Assembly: GCA_002404995.1 (NCBI GenBank)
Contig: DHKY01000007.1
Coordinates: 1-25,574 of the forward strand
Origin: Caryophanales bacterium UBA4682
Lineage (GTDB): Bacteria > Bacillota_I > Bacilli_A > RFN20 > CAG-288
Length of the DNA: 25,574 nt
Reading direction: 5' to 3'
The notes beneath the pieces were generated by a model. The model had not been told where the DNA came from, did no database searches, and saw only the letters and a list, made by a program, of their open reading frames with translations. Numbering within the stretch: position 1 is the stretch's first letter; the number at the start of each line of letters is the position of its first letter. Below are positions 21,282 through 25,574 of this stretch, piece by piece. The translations under genes were made by a program, and so were the position numbers.

Positions 21282-24041
21282 CTATTCGTTCTTTAAGGCC
21301 TTCACCGGGTCTTCCTTACCTGCTTTGATAGCCGGCACAAGAGCAGAAATCCTTCCGAGCAAAACAGAGAAGGCAATCACAATCAGAGAATGATACCAGG
21401 TAAAGGAACAGATATGACCTACGGCATAGAAAGAATAATAGTGATTCAGAAGAGCGTTTATGGGGAAGGAAAGACAATAGGTCAGAAGAGAGCCAAGAAT
21501 ACCAGCCAGCCTTCCCGTGAAAAGGGATTCGATTTCAAAGATAGCGGCAACATCTCTCTTCTTTGATCCCAAAGAGCGGAGAAGTCCGATTTCCTTTCTT
21601 CTTTCCAGAACGTTGTTCGAAGTCAATAATCCAGTCCTCGCCGAGGAAACAACCAAGGAAACACAGGCAAAGATCAGAAGAATTGTAGAAACAAGAGAAA
21701 TCCTTTCTGCGACATCCGTAATCCTTCCAGAAGCATCGCTCTTATGATAATAGACCTGCTCGTTCTTATTCGCCGCATGGTCTGAAGAATCTTCTACGAT
21801 TTCATTGAAAGAATCCAGACGTTGAAGCAAAATCTCGCGTTTGGACAAATCCGTAGGGAAAAGAACCAAGTCCTGGATTTCAGAGTAGGCGTTGACATAG
21901 GCAATCAAGGAGATGATTTTGCCATAGCAGCTATCAATATCGTCTTTCCTATAGTCTTTCGCGATGCTCGTCCTCCTATCGTTCAAGGAAGAGCTATCCG
22001 TCAGATCCAGGTTCTTTACCTCATCAAGGATAAGGTCCGCAGCGACTTTTTTCCCATCGCTTAAGAACCTTCCTGTCCCGATATACCTATAATTGCTCGT
22101 CACGAAAGGATAGTAATTGAAATACCGGTTGGCAATCTTATTCAGCTTATCCGTCGGGAGAACATCGGATTTGCTGTTCCTGAATTCTTCGGCCAGAGCA
22201 TTCCTTTCATTCAGGAATCCTTGCCTGGATGACACCGAGGAATCTAGATCATCTGGTCTAGTAAAGATCAGATTATTTTTAATACTAAGGGAAACTTTGC
22301 TTTGTTTGTTCTTGCTGACAAGTTCCTCTTGTAGTTTCGGAAGAAAGCAGAGACTCGGTGCTAGCCTAGACCTATTGCTTCCCTGTTTGGGACGAAGAAT
22401 ACCCGTGATTTTCAATTCCCGGCCCGTTTCATAGAATGCTTTTGTAAGCTCATGTTTAGAAAAAGATGAAATCGACCGATAATTTCCATCAGCATCTTTC
22501 CGTATATAAGAATCGTTCTGAATAAAATAGTCGTCATTGTCAAAAATTCGATAGGTCTTTCCGATAACATCAGAAAAGGAAATCGGCTTAACTTTGGTTT
22601 TCAAAGACAGGTCACTGACATCGCTAGAGGTATCAGCGGGATTATAGAATCCGAGTCCTTGGAGAATTGAAAAATTAACGGCATTGTAGGTCGAGACAAC
22701 TAGGACAAGGTCATTTTCGCTCTCCGGCCTGTTTCCGCAGATCAGATCATACTGATTCAAATCCCCATATAAGGAATGAAAGATATTCCATGGGAGTCCG
22801 GCAGAATAGGCATAGTAGTTATAGCTTGTCTTACTGGTATCGACCTCCCTTAACCCGCCTCCCTTGTTTCCGTTCAGGGACTTTGGATATTCGGTTGTCA
22901 GATTAAAGTTATAGTCATTTCCATAGTTGATCGAGTAATCGCTGAGAATTCCTTCCTCTTTCCTCTTGTCCAGATAGGAAAGATATTTCGGAGTGAATTG
23001 ATTCCGCGTATATCCGTAGCTGCTTTCGGTATCCAAAGCAGGATAGATTTCTTTTGTATCCGGATAGGCAATCGATTGGTTCTTGTCTTGGTATTGCTCG
23101 TTCTGATTGATCTGATCATAAGAAGAGACCACAACGGGAAGAGAAGTAGCACTGGCAACAGAAAGACTATTGGAGTAAACCTGAAAGCCATGATTGATGG
23201 CTAGAAAGAAGGCGATACCGATCCTTCCGAAAGAGTTTGCAATGGCTGCTAGAATCGTCTTCCATTTGCGGGAGAACAGATTATGTACCGCAAGCTTCAG
23301 CTTCCTAAGAAGGGAAAGAGAGCTCTTCCGCAGCTCTTTTTTCTCTTTGAAAGGAGCTTGGCTTTGATTCAGACACTCGTCTTTTGTAATCAAGCCATCC
23401 TTCCTATGAATCAGACGGTCCGAATAGATTCTGGCTAAATCTTCATTATGGGTGACCCTTATGACAAGATGCTCTTTTGACAGGTTCTTCAATAGCTGCC
23501 TGATTTTCTTTGAGTTTTCACTGTCTAAAGCACCAGTAGGTTCATCTGCTAAAAGAATGCTCGGGTTGGTCACAATTGCTCTGGCAATTGCAACACGCTG
23601 GGCCTGACCACCCGAAAGCTGACTCGGCTTCTTCGAAGCCAGCGACCCGATATCCACCTTTTTCAGGGCTTCTAAGACCCTTCTCTTCCTTTCCGCTTCC
23701 GAATAGTCACGGACAGAAAGAGCAAGCTTCACGTTCTCGAAAACAGTGAGATTCGGAACTAGGTAATAATCCTGGAAGATGAATCCGATATGGTTGTTCC
23801 GATAAGAGTCCAGTTCCTTCTCTTTCCTCTTGGATACTTCCTGTCCTTGAAAGGCAATCTGACCAGAGGTAAGAGAATCCAGTCCTCCAATTAGATTCAG
23901 GAGGGTAGTCTTTCCGCAACCGGAAGGACCGAGAATCGAAACAAACTGAAGCGAGGAAAAAGACAGGGAGATTCCCTTTAACGCAGGATAAGGTACCTTA
24001 TCGACAAGGTAGTCCTTCTTAACATCTTTTAACTGAAGCAT
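21282..24041 (-). CDS. ABC transporter, fused ATPase and FtsX-type permease (MacB-like)
   Basis: An ATP-driven mechanotransmission-type transporter, expected to work as a homodimer in the membrane. The ATPase domain (1-220) is complete: Walker A GPSGCGKTT (38-46), Q-loop Gln90, signature LSGGQ (142-146), Walker B ILLADEP (Asp166, Glu167) and H-loop His198. The permease begins with AVHNLFSRKW and a first membrane segment at about 262-283. A large external domain (about 290-780) follows, then three segments near the C-terminus with the FtsX hallmark ERRKEIGLLRSLGSKKRD. 919 aa, which is long because of the external domain. No periplasmic adaptor is encoded nearby. The start codon is separated from the upstream stop by one base, so translation is coupled. 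The family exports peptides or antibiotics or acts on the envelope; the substrate is unknown. Confidence 0.92.
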   Translation of the reverse strand: MLQLKDVKKDYLVDKVPYPALKGISLSFSSLQFVSILGPSGCGKTTLLNLIGGLDSLTSGQIAFQGQEVSKRKEKELDSYRNNHIGFIFQDYYLVPNLTVFENVKLALSVRDYSEAERKRRVLEALKKVDIGSLASKKPSQLSGGQAQRVAIARAIVTNPSILLADEPTGALDSENSKKIRQLLKNLSKEHLVIRVTHNEDLARIYSDRLIHRKDGLITKDECLNQSQAPFKEKKELRKSSLSLLRKLKLAVHNLFSRKWKTILAAIANSFGRIGIAFFLAINHGFQVYSNSLSVASATSLPVVVSSYDQINQNEQYQDKNQSIAYPDTKEIYPALDTESSYGYTRNQFTPKYLSYLDKRKEEGILSDYSINYGNDYNFNLTTEYPKSLNGNKGGGLREVDTSKTSYNYYAYSAGLPWNIFHSLYGDLNQYDLICGNRPESENDLVLVVSTYNAVNFSILQGLGFYNPADTSSDVSDLSLKTKVKPISFSDVIGKTYRIFDNDDYFIQNDSYIRKDADGNYRSISSFSKHELTKAFYETGRELKITGILRPKQGSNRSRLAPSLCFLPKLQEELVSKNKQSKVSLSIKNNLIFTRPDDLDSSVSSRQGFLNERNALAEEFRNSKSDVLPTDKLNKIANRYFNYYPFVTSNYRYIGTGRFLSDGKKVAADLILDEVKNLDLTDSSSLNDRRTSIAKDYRKDDIDSCYGKIISLIAYVNAYSEIQDLVLFPTDLSKREILLQRLDSFNEIVEDSSDHAANKNEQVYYHKSDASGRITDVAERISLVSTILLIFACVSLVVSSARTGLLTSNNVLERRKEIGLLRSLGSKKRDVAAIFEIESLFTGRLAGILGSLLTYCLSFPINALLNHYYSFYAVGHICSFTWYHSLIVIAFSVLLGRISALVPAIKAGKEDPVKALKNE

Positions 24042-24042
24042 C

Positions 24043-24609
24043 CTACTTCTTTAGAAGCTTATCCTGCCTTTCTTTACAGGAAATATTCTCTTTTTTTGCC
24101 TTGTGAAGAAGGGCAAAGAAGAGTTTCTCGTTGTCATCTTCCAAAGCGAAGACCTTCCTCGCTTTCTCCTTTACTTCCTTGCTTAGATAAGGAACATCAA
24201 GAAGACCGCTCTCCTGGAAGAAACGGCATGTCCGGTTAAAATACATCGAAGAAAGATGACTCTTAAGACGGAACGAGTTCAGGTACTGATACCTTTCTTT
24301 CTCATCCTTAGCTGCTTCTAGAGCCTCCTTTTCAAAAGACTCGGCAGATTCATAGGAAGAAAGGAACTTGGCAGAAAGAAACACCGCTTTCGTGATCTTC
24401 TTATAGGCAGAGGGAAAAGAAGGAGAAAAGACTTTCAGAACACGATCAAGCTGATCCTTATAGGATCCGTTCTTCCTGATCTTATAAGGATCATATTCTT
24501 CGAAAAGAAGGGAGAACTCTCCATAATGGAGATCAAAGCGGACATCCTTTAATGTATTCGGCCTAAGCTGAACAAAGCTCAGCTGATTGCAGATTTGATT
24601 CCTATTCAT
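24043..24609 (-). CDS. 188-aa helical cytoplasmic protein, unknown
   Basis: Not recognised. It is soluble and mostly helical, rich in Phe, Lys and Glu, with segments such as FSLLFEEYDPYKIRK, KAVFLSAKFLSSYESAESF and EKLFFALLHKAKKE. The open frame extends to 24663, but the ATG at 24609 is preferred because GGAGG lies 9 bases upstream. That ATG overlaps the end of the proline iminopeptidase gene (its TAG lies inside ATGAATAG), a coupled arrangement. Downstream, one base separates it from the ABC transporter. The tight packing suggests that its role is tied to the transporter or peptidase. Confidence 0.65.
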   Translation of the reverse strand: MNRNQICNQLSFVQLRPNTLKDVRFDLHYGEFSLLFEEYDPYKIRKNGSYKDQLDRVLKVFSPSFPSAYKKITKAVFLSAKFLSSYESAESFEKEALEAAKDEKERYQYLNSFRLKSHLSSMYFNRTCRFFQESGLLDVPYLSKEVKEKARKVFALEDDNEKLFFALLHKAKKENISCKERQDKLLKK

Positions 24610-25528
24610 TGTGAGATACCTCCAAATCGTTTTCATCAAGGAAGGAGAAAAGATCTTCCTCAAATTTCTTTTTCTGATAAATATACGTCCTATGAGGACA
24701 ATCCGGATAAAGACACCATTTCTTCTTTCTAGAACTGGTTAAGGAATCAAACCTAACCTTATTCTGGTAAGGAGTCGATTCATCTCTTTCACCAGAAATC
24801 AGAAGAACAGGACAAGAAATCTCATTCCTGCGGGAAGTGACTTCATAGTCTTTCAAAGTCCCAGTCGGTGCGAATTCACAAGGACCCCAAGCAGTAAGAT
24901 AAGACTCCGTACCCGTTTTCTTTTCTCTTGTCAGGCAATCCGGATCAATACCTTTAACAAAAGGACCACCGATGAATAGATGATAGTAGTGCTCATAAGC
25001 ATTATGATATTCCAAAGAAGAAAAATCCCTCTTCTTCTCGGCTTCCAAAAGAACATCTTTTTCAAAGGATGGAAGATAAGAAAGAAGATGATGCGTTTCC
25101 TCTCTCCATAACGAAGCGGAAGAAAGAGTGGAAGACAAGGTAAGGCTCAGAACCCCTTCTGGTTTTCGGTTAAGCCTATACAAAAGAGACAGCCTTCCAC
25201 CCCAAGAATGACCCCTGAGATGAATTTGGTTAAGCCCAAGTTTTTCACGAAGATTCGATAATTCATCCATCCAAGTTTCCTGGTTCCAAAGATACGTATG
25301 CGGAGAAGGAAGACTAGACAAACCGCAGCCAAGCTGATCATACATGATAATAGGACGGTCATAGACAAAAGCCATCTCATCCAAAACCTCATAGGAATTA
25401 TGCGTAGAACCTGGACCACCATGACAGATGACAAGAGGAGTCTTGTGCCCATTAGGATTCACAATCCGATAATAGGTTTTATAACCGAAAAAGGATAAAT
25501 ACCCTTCTTTAATTTTTATGTTTTCCAT
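24602..25528 (-). CDS. pip: proline iminopeptidase (prolyl aminopeptidase)
   Basis: A cytoplasmic serine peptidase that releases N-terminal proline (or similar residues) from peptides. Numbering from the ATG at 25528: HGGPG oxyanion motif at 36-40, nucleophile elbow RGHSWGG with Ser108, acid in SGERDES (Asp249) and catalytic His279 in CPHRTY. The layout fits the short (about 300 aa) alpha/beta-hydrolase iminopeptidase family. The open frame begins at a TTG two codons earlier, but the ATG is preferred. There is no Shine-Dalgarno; TAGAAT lies 8 bases before the ATG with a good -35, so the message is probably leaderless. It is the first gene of the four-gene operon with the ABC transporter. Confidence 0.88.
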   Translation of the reverse strand: MENIKIKEGYLSFFGYKTYYRIVNPNGHKTPLVICHGGPGSTHNSYEVLDEMAFVYDRPIIMYDQLGCGLSSLPSPHTYLWNQETWMDELSNLREKLGLNQIHLRGHSWGGRLSLLYRLNRKPEGVLSLTLSSTLSSASLWREETHHLLSYLPSFEKDVLLEAEKKRDFSSLEYHNAYEHYYHLFIGGPFVKGIDPDCLTREKKTGTESYLTAWGPCEFAPTGTLKDYEVTSRRNEISCPVLLISGERDESTPYQNKVRFDSLTSSRKKKWCLYPDCPHRTYIYQKKKFEEDLFSFLDENDLEVSHNE

Positions 25529-25536
25529 ATGCAACT

Positions 25537-25564
25537 ATTCTACCTTTTTGGAAAAGGAAATCAA
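25537..25564 (-). promoter_or_regulatory. promoter of the pip/ABC operon (leaderless type)
   Basis: On the minus strand: TTGATT (25564-25559), a 16-base spacer and TAGAAT (25542-25537), then 8 bases to the ATG. Confidence 0.55.
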
Positions 25565-25574
25565 AACGAAAAAA

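Overview
The window reads as chromosomal DNA of a low-to-moderate GC Gram-positive bacterium (Bacillota). The evidence is AGGAGG-type ribosome binding sites, short U-tailed intrinsic terminators, lipobox lipoproteins, a gmk-like/priA pair and a YeeN-type YebC. AGG is the favoured Arg codon in most genes, and the overall gene style suggests an Erysipelotrichia-like lineage, but that placement is an inference from style and no marker settles it. No insertion sequence, prophage, CRISPR array or rRNA is visible.

Layout. 1-3600: a GGDEF signalling protein (+) converges on a membrane GT2 glycosyltransferase (-), and they share one bidirectional terminator. 3586-5290: a secreted lipoprotein esterase, a tRNA-Ala(CGC) and a deoxyinosine/uracil-type DNA glycosylase, all on the minus strand. 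5290-10140: glycerate kinase-like protein, a YcxB-like membrane protein, a guanylate-kinase-like protein and PriA, all on the plus strand. 10197-17080: two very large lipoproteins, each with eight collinear modules of about 120-140 aa, arranged head to head around a 266-base intergenic region. 17185-17742: a DUF1904-like protein. 17813-18500: a decayed type III toxin-antitoxin locus (promoter, repeat-containing antitoxin RNA, terminator, broken ToxN/AbiQ-like toxin). 18506-20050: two small overlapping genes of unknown function and a YebC/PmpR regulator. 20172-25528: a tight minus-strand operon of proline iminopeptidase, unknown 188-aa protein, MacB/FtsX-type ABC transporter and unknown membrane protein.

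The most interesting items are (a) the divergent pair of eight-module lipoproteins, an unrecognised surface-protein family that looks like a whole-gene inverted duplication; (b) the type III TA relic, whose toxin frame is restored by a handful of single-base changes in A/T homopolymers; and (c) a recurring arrangement in which a -10 box sits 8-9 bases before the start codon of genes lacking a Shine-Dalgarno, suggesting leaderless mRNAs (glycosyltransferase, DNA glycosylase, a small membrane protein, proline iminopeptidase, perhaps glycerate kinase).

Genes without a recognisable family are described only by what can be seen. Start sites were moved from the longest open frame wherever a ribosome binding site, signal peptide or family N-terminus indicated a better one.
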